Of a stretch of DNA of 64,000 bases, positions 43,811-53,047 are shown in pieces (within the stretch, counting starts at the first letter, position 1; the number at the start of each line of letters is the position of its first letter). Position numbers and translations under genes: made by a program. The notes beneath the pieces are model-generated. The model saw only the letters and a list, made by a program, of their open reading frames with translations, had not been told where the DNA came from and searched no databases. The DNA is taken from positions 1 to 64,000 of the forward strand of contig JAJDDW010000016.1 in the NCBI GenBank assembly GCA_029260115.1. Reading direction: 5' to 3'. Source of the DNA: Phycisphaerae bacterium (lineage in GTDB: Bacteria > Planctomycetota > Phycisphaerae > UBA1845).

Positions 43811-45121
43811 CTAAATTTGAGCCAGCGCCGCTTCGAGATCGGCGATAATATCGTGCCAATCTTCCAGTCCGATGCTGACGCGGATGCCGTCAGGCGATAA
43901 GCCTCGCGCTCGCTTGAGTTCTTCGGGTAGCGCCGCATGCGTCATAGAGTATGGCGCTTCGATGAGCGTTTTGATCTGCCCAAGAGAGACGGCCAGCGTT
44001 AAGGTATAGGCGTGTATAGCGGCCCAGTTGATTAATTTAGTAGCCGCCGTACCGGAGGCATCTATGTCTTTGACCACAAAATAGAGCATTGACCCCGGCG
44101 CGAAGTGGCCTTTATCGTTACGCATTTGTTTTTTGGCTAGTTCGTATTGTGGAAACGATTCCAGTCCTGGGTAAAAGACCGCTTCGACTTTCGGATGCGA
44201 TTCCAAAAACGTTGCCACTTTCATGGCCGACTTTTGGTAATTAGCCATGCGCGTAGACAAGGTAGGCAGGCCGTTAACGAGCACGGGCCAGGCGCTTTTG
44301 GGGGACAATGCGCCGCCGAAATCTTTACGGAACATAATCAAGTCGTGATACATCGACATGGGCCCGATGACCGCACCGCCAATGTCTGTGCCGAATCCGC
44401 CGATAGCTTTTGTGAGAGATTGGCAGACGAGGTCTGCGCCGAGTTCAATGGGACGCTGGCAGTAGGGAGTGGCGAAGGTGTTGTCTACGACCATGCGCAC
44501 ATGTTCATCTAAAGGGCGGGTCTTATTTACGTCGTCGAGCATTTCACGCATGGCTGAGATGTCAATCAAGCACATATCGGGGTTAACCGGTGTTTCAAAA
44601 TATACCAGTCGTGTTTGCGGAGTAATTTCGCGGCGGGTGGATTCTATGTCGGTCATATCGGCCAATGTATGGCTAATGCCGAATCGTGGGAGCCAGTTTT
44701 CCAGCAGGGAATACGTGCAGCCATAGAGTATTTTGTGGGCGACGATATGTTCGCCGACCTTCGTGAGTGAACCTATGGCCGCGGCTATACCAGCCATACC
44801 GGATGCAAAGCATAGTGCCATTTCTCCGCCCTCGGCTATGGCGAGATTTTCTTCGAGCATATCCCCGTTTGGTTCGCCAAGGCGGTCGTATATATATATC
44901 GGGTGATGCCCCTCAGATTCCATGGCCGTGCCTGCGAACTCTGAGAAGCCCAAGGCGCCTCGTTCCACGGAATCTAGTCGGAAAGTCGCACTGGAAGTCA
45001 TGGGCGGAATGACATGGTGGTCGTAATCCCAGCGGTGAGTATGACTTCGGCCGTGGATTAGTCGACTACGGGTGCGATAACCGTTCTCCGTGCTTGTTTC
45101 GTCAATTTTTTTCTTGGGCAT
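43811..45121 (-). CDS. Cys/Met metabolism PLP-dependent enzyme (methionine gamma-lyase-like)
   Basis: A 436-residue cytoplasmic enzyme of the trans-sulfuration family. The PLP lysine is in QSLTKAIGGFG, the phosphate-binding FASGMAGIAAA and the DNTFATPYCQRP loop are conserved. Members include methionine gamma-lyase, cystathionine gamma-synthase/lyase and O-acetylhomoserine sulfhydrylase, and these cannot be told apart here. The ribosome site AAGGAA lies 7 bases before ATG. The N-terminus has about 20 extra polar residues. No other sulfur amino acid gene is adjacent. Confidence 0.9.
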   Translation of the reverse strand: MPKKKIDETSTENGYRTRSRLIHGRSHTHRWDYDHHVIPPMTSSATFRLDSVERGALGFSEFAGTAMESEGHHPIYIYDRLGEPNGDMLEENLAIAEGGEMALCFASGMAGIAAAIGSLTKVGEHIVAHKILYGCTYSLLENWLPRFGISHTLADMTDIESTRREITPQTRLVYFETPVNPDMCLIDISAMREMLDDVNKTRPLDEHVRMVVDNTFATPYCQRPIELGADLVCQSLTKAIGGFGTDIGGAVIGPMSMYHDLIMFRKDFGGALSPKSAWPVLVNGLPTLSTRMANYQKSAMKVATFLESHPKVEAVFYPGLESFPQYELAKKQMRNDKGHFAPGSMLYFVVKDIDASGTAATKLINWAAIHAYTLTLAVSLGQIKTLIEAPYSMTHAALPEELKRARGLSPDGIRVSIGLEDWHDIIADLEAALAQI

Positions 45122-45568
45122 GACTAAGTTCCTTTTTCATATCGGCATAGCCGAGGCGCACAATCACCTCTCATTGCAGTGCATCTTCTATGCCAAGGGT
45201 AAGTGAGAAAGGCATTTTAATTGATTACTTAGAGATAAAAAAGCTTTGCGGGGGGATGATGGCCCGCCGACGTTATCATGGCCGGTAGCGACAGCGCCAG
45301 CTGTCTGCGGTTGATACAATCATCGCGAATGTGCTTCACGGTTGCGGTGATAATGGTTTTTTGAAGACTCGGGTCGCTCGCGCTCGCCGCTCGGTATGTC
45401 ACCGGGGAATCGTTATGAGCGAATCACCTTGTGCGTCATGTAAGCGTAAGTGGGTGGGCATTCATTGCGCGGTCACCATCGACTCCCCCAGGTCCAAAAA
45501 AAAGGACCCGGGGCACCCGACCATTCGACCTATTGATTTCAATCCACGCCTCCCCGGTCATTCGTCGA
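45122..45568. other. Gene-poor stretch, about 450 bp, with one dispersed repeat
   Basis: It holds the repeat at 45479-45526. A plus-strand frame with CASCKRKWVGIHC (from ATG 45415) runs through that repeat and is probably not a gene, although its first 25 codons could be a remnant of a Cys-rich protein. Confidence 0.35.
45479..45526 (-). repeat. GGGTGGC...GGGGGAGTCGATG repeat, copy 3
   Basis: Reverse orientation: ATCGACTCCCCCAGGTCC, an A-rich centre, then GGACCCGGGGCACCCGACC. GGTCC and GGACC around the A run form a stem-loop; with the outer arms the whole element is an imperfect palindrome. Confidence 0.75.
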
Positions 45569-46123
45569 TTAGTTACTGATCAACGTTCCCATACAGTCCA
45601 CAGTAAACCGGGTCGTGGTCGAGATATCGGTAAGTTCCAAGTCGGTCTTCGCAACAAGTTCGATCTTGCCATCGCGCCAGTGATACGTCTCGACCAACTC
45701 CCCTTGGACGGTGATACCTTGAAGCGTCGGACGCGGTTCGTAACGGATCGTCACATCCCAGAAGCTTCGGAGGATTTCGATGACTTCGAACGATAGATCC
45801 GCTGTCGGGATGGCCCGCAGCACTTGGTTACCGACGATTACCGGCTCGCCGTTGATTTCAAAGCTGCCGTCTTCGTTAATGACAAGCGAGATCGGGCTGT
45901 CAAACGCCTCTTCGCCGGCAGTCCCAGACTCTCCCTCAGCTCGAATGATGCAGGCCACGTCGTTCGAGTAGGTTCCGGGCGCAAACGGCGGAGCGAAGAT
46001 CAAACCGCATCCGCTGACAAGCGATAGAACGATCAGGGAAAACACCGTTAGCCCTAGCGTGCCCAATGAAGCACGATGCCAGACTCGCAAACACCCTGGT
46101 TCGGAAATTGTTAATAGCAGCAT
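45569..46123 (-). CDS. Predicted lipoprotein of unknown function
   Basis: A 184-residue protein with a long N-region and a type II signal peptide ending in the lipobox LVSGC (Cys39). The mature part has about 145 residues with beta-strand character (FEINGEPVIV, ITVQGELVETYHW). I do not recognise the family. AGGA lies 11 bases before the ATG. It is expected at the periplasmic face of a membrane. Confidence 0.75.
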   Translation of the reverse strand: MLLLTISEPGCLRVWHRASLGTLGLTVFSLIVLSLVSGCGLIFAPPFAPGTYSNDVACIIRAEGESGTAGEEAFDSPISLVINEDGSFEINGEPVIVGNQVLRAIPTADLSFEVIEILRSFWDVTIRYEPRPTLQGITVQGELVETYHWRDGKIELVAKTDLELTDISTTTRFTVDCMGTLISN

Positions 46124-46673
46124 AAGTAATCAAATCCTTTGTTCGATGGAATTGTCATAATCCACCGTTAAACATGGTCACGTTCGTCTTAAATTTCAAC
46201 TAAGAATAGCACGTAACTACGGCCTATTTCGCGCATGTAATGTAGTAACGATACGTATAACTCGGGAGATTCCTTCACCAACATCTTGTGGCAATAGCAT
46301 AAGGCCTAGTTTGCGAATTCCGAAGGACTAAATACCGCGCAGGCTTAGCGAAAATACATAGCCCCAAATCGAGGTAATTACAAAATATCCTGCGATGATG
46401 ATTCCAAAAAAAGCTTGCATGATTAGGCCCCTACAAAAAACGCCAACGATACAGTATATCGGACATCTCCCTTTTGCTGCCTCGAACCCCGCCATTCTAG
46501 CAGATCATTGCCCCCGCTACAAGATCCGCGAGAACATTTTAGCAAGAATCCCTGCATTTGAACGCTATCAGCCCCCATGTCCGAACAAAAGGATCTGCGC
46601 CACCCGGTCAACGCCTAAGCGGGGTAGTGGGTTTCTTTCTTCCATCATATTTTCTCGCACCTCACTGTTAACT
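46124..46673. other. Intergenic region, about 550 bp, with only a tiny reading frame
   Basis: Apart from the 30-codon frame at 46328-46420, nothing was recognised. A plus-strand frame at 46395-46787 runs into the MATE gene in antisense and is rejected. The region is rich in Pro/Cys-like codons on the plus strand but shows no ribosome site. Confidence 0.35.
46328..46420 (-). CDS. Possible 30-residue single-pass membrane peptide
   Basis: A short minus-strand frame with AGGGG seven bases upstream of its ATG. The peptide is almost one membrane helix (FFGIIIAGYFVITSIWGYVF) followed by SLSLRG with one Arg. The hydrophobic pattern, clean start and absence of any other gene in this 550-base gap make it credible, but the size allows chance. 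It lies 200 bases upstream of the lipoprotein gene on the same strand. Confidence 0.4.
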   Translation of the reverse strand: MQAFFGIIIAGYFVITSIWGYVFSLSLRGI

Positions 46674-48089
46674 CTAAACCTTCGTATGAACCCATTTTCC
46701 TCGACAGTAACGGGTCAGTCCCGCAGCCCCGCGCCAGATGTTGTCGGCGAACATACCCATCCATGCGCCAAGCAGGCCGCCTCCTAGCACGATGCCACAC
46801 ACATAACCAGTCAGGACGCGAATGTTGACGCCGACTATGGTAATGAGCAACGGATATCTTGTATCACCTGATCCGCGTAACGCCCATATGTAGACTATTG
46901 CTACGACGATTAGTGGTTGCAAAAATGCTAAGTATCGAAACGGGGCCGCGCCAGCTTGGCGGACATTTTCGTCGGTGCTCATGACGTCGTAAATCAGGTC
47001 CGCACCAAAGTAGAAAAAAGTTGCGACGGCCAATGACAGCAAGCCGCATTGCATTACTGCTTCGTGAGCGATGCGCCGGGCGCGGGCGATGTTAGCTGCT
47101 CCGAGTGCTTGGCCAATCATGGTGGCCGTGGCGGTGGACCAAGCTACGGCGGGGAGATAAGTGAGGGCTTCGACGCGGATGGCGACAATGTGAGCGGCGA
47201 AGAGCACTTGGCTTTCCTGTGGCGCGGCTAGGCGCGAGATGATTGCAAGGAAAATGAAGTGACCTGACCACATGATCATGCCATCGGCCGCAGCAGGCGT
47301 TCCGATGTTGAGAATGCGCTTGACATCTAGCAGGCGAAGTTTGAGGAGGGGGAGCTGTATGTGAATGCCAGCTTGTCCACGGGCTAGGACGGTAATCATC
47401 AATATGGCCCCGAGACCTTGGGCGGTGACGGTCCCCACGACGATGCCGGTTACCCCGAGTTTTGGGATTGGTCCTGGCCCGTAGACGAATAAATAGGACA
47501 CTAGCATGTTTACGAGATTGATTGCCATGAAGATGGCCATGGGGGTTCGCATGTTGCCCAGGCCACGAAGGGCGGCACTGCCGACGAGGGTGATGCATAG
47601 AAAAAACAGGCCGACGGCGTCGAAGCGCAGATAGTTGACGGTGATGGTGTAGGCCTCACCGGTCATGCGGCAGTAGTGGGCGAACCAGGGGGCGAGCGTG
47701 TAAATAAGTAGAAAAATGCCCAGGCCTACTATGACGGCTAGGGTGATGGATTGGTTGGCGAAGCGGTTAGCTTGCTGGCGATCTCCTGCGCCTTCAAAAC
47801 GAGAAACGAGTGCGGTCGTGCCAGTGCCAACGAGCATGGCGATCATAGAACCAAGCCACGCAACGTAGGCCCCGAGTCCGATAGCTGAGGTGGCTGTATA
47901 GCTCAGACGTCCGGCGAGAAACACGTCGAAAGTGCCGACGGCTGCGTTGAGCAATTGCTCACCGAGGACGGGAATCGCCAAAATGAAGAGGGTCCGGCGG
48001 ATAGGGTCGGATACGATGGCTGGCGAAGCGGGTGGTGTTGGCTTGGCTGACAGGTCGCTATTTCCAGTATCCGATGGGACGTCGGACAT
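46674..48089 (-). CDS. MATE family efflux transporter
   Basis: A 471-residue multidrug and toxin extrusion antiporter with twelve hydrophobic segments in two six-helix bundles. Characteristic stretches are LAIPVLGEQLLNAAVGTFDVFLAG at the first helix (shown here in part), GLGNMRTPM and ALRGSGDTRYPL in the loops of each half. ATG 48089 is chosen; the longer frame upstream encodes a Cys-rich sequence with no signal and lacks a ribosome site. A Na+- or H+-coupled drug exporter is the family role; the substrate is not predictable. Confidence 0.93.
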   Translation of the reverse strand: MSDVPSDTGNSDLSAKPTPPASPAIVSDPIRRTLFILAIPVLGEQLLNAAVGTFDVFLAGRLSYTATSAIGLGAYVAWLGSMIAMLVGTGTTALVSRFEGAGDRQQANRFANQSITLAVIVGLGIFLLIYTLAPWFAHYCRMTGEAYTITVNYLRFDAVGLFFLCITLVGSAALRGLGNMRTPMAIFMAINLVNMLVSYLFVYGPGPIPKLGVTGIVVGTVTAQGLGAILMITVLARGQAGIHIQLPLLKLRLLDVKRILNIGTPAAADGMIMWSGHFIFLAIISRLAAPQESQVLFAAHIVAIRVEALTYLPAVAWSTATATMIGQALGAANIARARRIAHEAVMQCGLLSLAVATFFYFGADLIYDVMSTDENVRQAGAAPFRYLAFLQPLIVVAIVYIWALRGSGDTRYPLLITIVGVNIRVLTGYVCGIVLGGGLLGAWMGMFADNIWRGAAGLTRYCRGKWVHTKV

Positions 48090-48411
48090 ATCATATTTCC
48101 AGAGGTTCCAGAGGTGTTGGCAGTCGCAACACGCACGATCATTCCGTTTGTACGTATAACCAAAAGTTAGGTTAGCATTATACACAATATGGTGGTCAGC
48201 GTGTCTTGCCCAGGATTGACCAGTAAACTGTAAAAGGATGGCTAAACCCGGTCATGTAGGCGGTTTTCGCGATGGTTTGTCGGTGAGAAACGAGGTTTTT
48301 CGTGAATGTCTCGTTGATACGAGAAGTATCAAGGCTATACTCGATAACATAATGGGGTTGGTATAATACCGAGATTGATTATATGAGATACATCTATAAC
48401 AAGGATATGGA
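48090..48411. other. Divergent intergenic region, about 320 bp, with an inverted repeat
   Basis: TCTCGT-TGAT-ACGAGA (48309-48324) is a perfect 6-pair hairpin or operator-like palindrome. TATAAT at 48362-48367 precedes the PIN-TRAM gene, with no good -35 box. No gene was seen. Confidence 0.4.
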
Positions 48412-49539
48412 ATGAGTGATGCACCAATTAGCGTTTCTGATCGCGCATCTGCCGCCCGTTCTAGCATGTTATTTCTGCTTGGGCTACGGATCGTATTTGC
48501 ACTTGTATTGATAGCCGTGGGTTGGAACTTGGCTTCAGAAGAGCGGTTATTATCAAAACAGTTATCCGACCATCGTGATCTGATCGTGTTGGCATTCGCG
48601 GGGACGGCGTTAATTGTGATTGCGATGGATGTTTTTATGCCACGCAAGTCTCTCTCGGCTATATCTGGTTTGTTCTTCGGGCTAGTCGTTGGCATGGTCG
48701 TGGCGTATGGGTTGTCATTAGTAATCGATCTGTTGGCAGAGGCCAATGCCGGTACGCTTGATATGGATAATCCCGGTTCGGCTTCTGTATTAAGCGCGAT
48801 CAAGCTAGCGTTGGGAGTGGTGTGTTGTTACATGGCCGTCAGTTTTATCATGCAGACCAAGGATGACGTTCGTTTTGTCATCCCGTATGTGGAGTTTTCT
48901 AAGCAGACCAAAGGGAGCCGGCCAATGGTCTTGGATACCTCCGCCATTGTTGATGGTCGCATAGCTGACATCGCGGATACGCGAATTTTTGACTCGGAGA
49001 TGATCGTGCCGAGGTTCGTGTTGCAAGAATTACAGACCATCGCAGATAGTAGTGATAAGCTAAAACGTATTCGCGGCCGGCGCGGTCTGGATATGTTGAA
49101 TAAGCTTCAGACCAATGAAAAGGTGGATATAAGGATATTGGAGGTCAAGCCAGATCGCAGTGTTCCAGATGCCGGTGTGGATGAGATGTTGGTCGATCTT
49201 GCCCAACAGCTAGATGGTAAGGTAGTCACGAATGATTTCAATTTGAACAAGGTCGCACAACTTCGTGGCGTAGTCGTAATCAATATTAACGATCTTGCTA
49301 GCGCGCTTAAGCCGGTAGTGCTTCCTGGCGAGGGGATGGCTATTAAGATTGTAAAACCGGGCGAAGAGTCAGGGCAGGGTATTGGCTATCTTGACGACGG
49401 TACGATGGTGGTCGTCGAAGGCGGTAGGGAACGAATCGGCGAAACCGTTCAGCTGGGGGTAACCAGCGTGCTACAGACTTCAGCCGGGCGCATGATTTTC
49501 GGTCGTATGGACGGTGGACCTGAACGCCGCAATGCGTAA
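48412..49539 (+). CDS. PIN and TRAM domain membrane protein (YacL-like)
   Basis: A 375-residue protein with about four N-terminal membrane helices (about 15-150), a PIN nuclease-like domain (about 165-290: LDTSAIVDGRI, PRFVLQELQ, GRRGLDML, TNDFNLNKVA) with its acidic residues, and a C-terminal TRAM RNA-binding domain (about 305-370). The same architecture as Bacillus YacL, which is usually encoded next to ispD, as here. It is probably an RNA-cleaving or RNA-binding membrane protein. AAGGAT precedes the ATG closely. Confidence 0.93.
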   Translation: MSDAPISVSDRASAARSSMLFLLGLRIVFALVLIAVGWNLASEERLLSKQLSDHRDLIVLAFAGTALIVIAMDVFMPRKSLSAISGLFFGLVVGMVVAYGLSLVIDLLAEANAGTLDMDNPGSASVLSAIKLALGVVCCYMAVSFIMQTKDDVRFVIPYVEFSKQTKGSRPMVLDTSAIVDGRIADIADTRIFDSEMIVPRFVLQELQTIADSSDKLKRIRGRRGLDMLNKLQTNEKVDIRILEVKPDRSVPDAGVDEMLVDLAQQLDGKVVTNDFNLNKVAQLRGVVVININDLASALKPVVLPGEGMAIKIVKPGEESGQGIGYLDDGTMVVVEGGRERIGETVQLGVTSVLQTSAGRMIFGRMDGGPERRNA

Positions 49540-49578
49540 TTGGCCAAACGTATACACAGACGAGTAGGGAGAGTTGTA

Positions 49579-50310
49579 ATGAGCAAGTATGCAGTGATCG
49601 TCGTGGCTGCGGGTAAGAGCGAGCGGTTTGGTGGGAAAGAAAAAAAAACCTTTGCCAAGCTTGATGGCAGGCCTATGTTCTTGCGGTCGTTGGAACCGTT
49701 TACGCGTCGCGATGATGTATGCCAGACGATTTTAGCTGTCGCGCCGGAAGACATGGAAGATATGAAATCCAAGTTCGGGGCGAATTTGGGTTTTATGGGG
49801 GTGAACTTGGTGGAAGGCGGCGCTCAGCGCTGGCAGACAGTTAAAAATGCGCTCGAACGGGTAAGCGAAGATGCGACTCATATTGCGGTCCACGATGCGG
49901 CTCGACCTTGTGTGACGGAAGCGATGATCAACGACGTATTTGCAGAAGCCGTGAAAAGCGGGGCAGCGATACTTGCGACCCCACTAACCGGCACACTCAA
50001 ACGCCTGGGCCAAGGTGGTATCGAAGAAACCGTATCTCGTGAGAATCTATATGAAGCCCAGACGCCGCAGGTTTTTCTCAAATCAATCTTGGTAGATGCC
50101 TACGCCAAGCTGGGTGGTGACGGCGCAAATGTGACCGACGATGCACAGGTAGTAGAGCAGACCGGGCATCTGGTCACAGTGGTTGCTTCAAGCCCGCTCA
50201 ACCTCAAAATCACAAGCCGGGCGGACCTATCGTTGGCCCAATCGATAATTAAAACGCGTCCGGTGAAGGCGGCTCCCAAACTCGGCATTTTTGATGAGGC
50301 GCAGTGGTAG
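49579..50310 (+). CDS. ispD: 2-C-methyl-D-erythritol 4-phosphate cytidylyltransferase
   Basis: A 243-residue enzyme that joins CTP to methylerythritol 4-phosphate in the MEP isoprenoid pathway. The CTP-binding start VVAAGKSERFGG-KKTFA, VHDAARPCV and EAQTPQVF are conserved. ATG 49579 has AGGGAG 7 bases upstream; the longer frame from 49540 does not. It follows the PIN-TRAM gene by 39 bases, the usual conserved pairing. ispF is not adjacent. Confidence 0.95.
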   Translation: MSKYAVIVVAAGKSERFGGKEKKTFAKLDGRPMFLRSLEPFTRRDDVCQTILAVAPEDMEDMKSKFGANLGFMGVNLVEGGAQRWQTVKNALERVSEDATHIAVHDAARPCVTEAMINDVFAEAVKSGAAILATPLTGTLKRLGQGGIEETVSRENLYEAQTPQVFLKSILVDAYAKLGGDGANVTDDAQVVEQTGHLVTVVASSPLNLKITSRADLSLAQSIIKTRPVKAAPKLGIFDEAQW

Positions 50311-50462
50311 CAGGTTTAATCTGTGAGTTGTTTGTGAAGTGTTGTAATGCTCGTTTTAGTCTTCTGTTTTGCGTTGACATGACCGTTGGCCGAGGGTGTA
50401 ATGAGGCGAGCGATGTAGCGGGGAACGGAGTCACAAACCTTATAGCGAGGCTAGGATAAGCC

Positions 50463-51308
50463 ATGAACATAACACAGAATAAACGAGTGATGTTTGCCTT
50501 GATCGCTGCGACTTGCGTCGCGATGACTGGCTGCAATGTCGACGGCGTATATCGAGATCGACAATCTCGCACGACGCCAGCAATCAAAATTCCAAATCTT
50601 CTTGCGCCATCAAACGCGCATGACGCAGTGGATATTTCCATAGCTGATGCGCATGAGGTTGATCTTGTGGAGGAGATGGCTGCTCATCGTGCGAAGTATC
50701 ATGAGAGTTTGGGTAGACTGCATGATTACTATAAAGTGCAAGGTTACGCCGAAAAAGCAAAGTGGGCTGCTTTTGAGATTGACGGATTGCGGTCGGTAAA
50801 AGCGTTTCGTTTTTTGATGGATGCCGAAATTCCGTCAGATCAATTGAAAGCTGACACGAGTATTGCAGAGGCTGATGCGCTTCTTGCAAAGGGGCTTGAT
50901 CTGATGAAGCGCGGCGGGCATGGTGTGCCTGGCTTATTTCGTCGAGACTATATGGTGCAGGCTGCGGGAGTTTTCCGCGAATTAATCGAAACGTATCCCA
51001 GTAGCGATCAGATTGATGACGCTGCATTTTATTGTGGTGAAATCCATAAGGAATATCTGCCAGACCAAGAGACGCTTGCCGTGAAGTGGTATGAGCGAGC
51101 TTGGGCGTGGAATCCCGAGACGCCGCACCCAGCGAGATTTCAGGCTGCGGTTGTGTATGACTACCGTTTGCATAATCGAGACTTGGCCTTGGAATTGTAT
51201 CAAGCCGTGATCGCGAAAGAGTCGGCATACGAAGGCAATGTCCGTTTTGCCGCGCGTCGCATTGACGAATTAACTAAAAAACAACTATCCGCTAACGCTA
51301 CACGATAG
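50463..51308 (+). CDS. TPR-containing lipoprotein
   Basis: A 281-residue lipoprotein with lipobox VAMTGC (Cys24). The mature part is helical, with tetratricopeptide-like units near residues 160-275 (AAGVFRELIETYP, AFYCGEIHKEY, AVKWYERAWAWNP, ALELYQAVIAKE). It resembles outer-membrane assembly or tol-pal-associated TPR lipoproteins in plan only; no specific partner can be named. It lies 150 bases after ispD. Confidence 0.85.
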   Translation: MNITQNKRVMFALIAATCVAMTGCNVDGVYRDRQSRTTPAIKIPNLLAPSNAHDAVDISIADAHEVDLVEEMAAHRAKYHESLGRLHDYYKVQGYAEKAKWAAFEIDGLRSVKAFRFLMDAEIPSDQLKADTSIAEADALLAKGLDLMKRGGHGVPGLFRRDYMVQAAGVFRELIETYPSSDQIDDAAFYCGEIHKEYLPDQETLAVKWYERAWAWNPETPHPARFQAAVVYDYRLHNRDLALELYQAVIAKESAYEGNVRFAARRIDELTKKQLSANATR

Positions 51309-51356
51309 TCGTTAGGACGCATACCTACAAGCTTAGCTTGATCGTGCAGCGCAGTC

Positions 51357-51860
51357 ATGCCTAGAGTTTTTACATGTCTTGCTGTAAGCAACCTCATCGT
51401 TTTTTTCGGTGTAGCTGCCTTGGGGCTGTTGAAGCCTGATGAAACGCCGGACAGTCACGTGCTGCTAGCCGTGTTCGCGTTGATGGTTAGTGCCCTCGTT
51501 CAGGTAATCACCTTTACATACTTTACCGTTACCGGAAAAATGATGGCTCAAGCGATGCACCTCGGCCATATGGGGCTTACACGTATGGGTGAAGTGAAAA
51601 GTTTGAAGCGTTCCATGACGCTATGCGTAGCGGGTATTTTTGCGAGTGGCGTGATGGGGACCGCAACCGGGGCTATGCATTGGCGCGAGGGTCTTCCTAC
51701 TCGGATGCACCTGATGACTGCGATGTTTGTACTGGCTTGCCATGTTTTTCTGCTGACACGCGAATATATCTTGGTTGTTAAAAACGGTAAGGTGTATGAC
51801 AACATCATGGGTGATTATACCTTGAAAAAAGAAGCGCGGGTGGCGGCGTCGAAAATGTAG
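51357..51860 (+). CDS. Four-helix membrane protein of unknown function
   Basis: A 167-residue protein with four predicted membrane helices (about 7-23, 35-55, 85-105, 115-135). His residues lie near helix ends (AMHLGHMGL, AMHWREG, RMHLMT, ACHVFLL), which could be heme or metal ligands, but no known motif is matched. It starts 48 bases after the TPR lipoprotein gene. Confidence 0.72.
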   Translation: MPRVFTCLAVSNLIVFFGVAALGLLKPDETPDSHVLLAVFALMVSALVQVITFTYFTVTGKMMAQAMHLGHMGLTRMGEVKSLKRSMTLCVAGIFASGVMGTATGAMHWREGLPTRMHLMTAMFVLACHVFLLTREYILVVKNGKVYDNIMGDYTLKKEARVAASKM

Positions 51861-52305
51861 CTACGGCGGATGTTATCATTTTCGCTTGCTTACCCAGTTT
51901 GTCGTTGTGATTTGTCGTTCTTGCTCGTCGCAACCTCATTTAAACACTTGGTTTATCGTCGATCGTATTTGTTATTGGCTATCATGTGTTAGAAGCATGA
52001 TTCGGTAAGTTATTAATTTTACTTGTCGTTGTCGAAAGACTTTGTAAAATGGCCGCAGTGGCGTGATCTAGAGATTTAGGTAGGTTAGACCTCTGGTAAC
52101 TAATTGTGACATTGTTGCGGCACTTTTATGGTCGTGACAATGGTTTGACAGTGCTGCGGCGACGAATCAACGGATGATTCCTAGCGATAGGCACTAATGT
52201 TTGATTTATTATCTCATTTTCCACTCGGCTTTTCACGGAAGAATGTCGGCGTGGCAGAAGTCACTTTCGCGTAGCATTAATGACTATGTGTTGGGAGGCC
52301 ATGCG
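51861..52305. other. Intergenic region, 445 bp, possible long leader
   Basis: A TTGTCG-16-TAAAAT pair at 52023-52050 may be a promoter, leaving a 255-base leader before the next gene. No known RNA fold was recognised. The in-frame sequence upstream of ATG 52306 is not coding-like. Confidence 0.35.
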
Positions 52306-52947
52306 ATGCTGTTTTGGGAAAAGCTTAATGCGCTACCGTCTGCTCAGTCTCCAACGGGGGCAGAGCCAAGCAACCTTGCTGGTGGTAATCAGCGTTTACC
52401 TTTTGATCAGCGATGTAGAGCGCGGACAAAGGACGGTAACCGATGTAATGGTAAGGTGCGTGCGAATTGCGATTTCTGTGTCTTCCACGACCCGGCTGTC
52501 GTAGCAAAACGTAAGCTAAATCAGCAAGACCCTGAAAAGCGCCGCCGACGGTCTCTTTCGCATATGCCAGATGGCTATTTGCGAAAATTGACCTCTCGCC
52601 GCGCGGTTGGTCAAGCGATGGATCGTTTATATCGTGAGATTCGGTTAGAGCTTATCACCCCGGAGATGGGGTACGTGATGTTTCGAATTCTGACACGTCT
52701 GATGGACGATGGATTGTGTCATGATGATACTGGTTTGCAGGATGCTTGGAATCGTACTAAAGCGTCTCGAATGCGTCCCAAGTTGTCAGATTTGATGACC
52801 CGGGTTGAGCGTCGCGCTTGGCGCAAGGCCGTAGAACGTGCACCTTCTAAGTTCATTCATGCCACGAAGAAATCTGCGGACCAAAAACAGGCGAACGCCG
52901 AGACGCCTCCCGTTGCGCGTAAAGCATCGCTATCTGTCGCTTCGTAG
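52306..52947 (+). CDS. Protein with compact Cys/His cluster, unknown function
   Basis: A 213-residue basic protein. ATG 52306 has GGGAGG seven bases upstream. Residues about 37-65 carry the cluster CRARTKDGNRCNGKV-CDFCVFHD, a probable zinc-binding knuckle like those in small phage- and planctomycete-linked proteins with the C-x-A-x-T-x-x-G-x-x-C start. The rest is helical and rich in Arg/Lys. DNA or RNA binding is plausible. Nothing nearby suggests a partner. Confidence 0.7.
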   Translation: MLFWEKLNALPSAQSPTGAEPSNLAGGNQRLPFDQRCRARTKDGNRCNGKVRANCDFCVFHDPAVVAKRKLNQQDPEKRRRRSLSHMPDGYLRKLTSRRAVGQAMDRLYREIRLELITPEMGYVMFRILTRLMDDGLCHDDTGLQDAWNRTKASRMRPKLSDLMTRVERRAWRKAVERAPSKFIHATKKSADQKQANAETPPVARKASLSVAS

Positions 52948-53047
52948 GGTTTTTTGCCGGAATCCGCAATCTATAAACCGACGCACCAGCTCTTGGCCGC
53001 ACGTGATTCATTCCATTGGCCAATAGCACGGGAAGAAGTCATTTATC

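Noticed and set aside
45331-45796. Two plus-strand frames in the gap before the lipoprotein gene
   Set aside because: Both run through the dispersed repeat or the antisense of the lipoprotein gene and lack a ribosome site.
46395-46787. Plus-strand frame of 130 codons
   Set aside because: It overlaps the MATE gene in antisense, is Pro/Arg-rich and has no ribosome site.
52145-52150. TTGACA box as promoter for the Cys/His-knuckle gene
   Set aside because: No acceptable -10 box lies 16-18 bases downstream.
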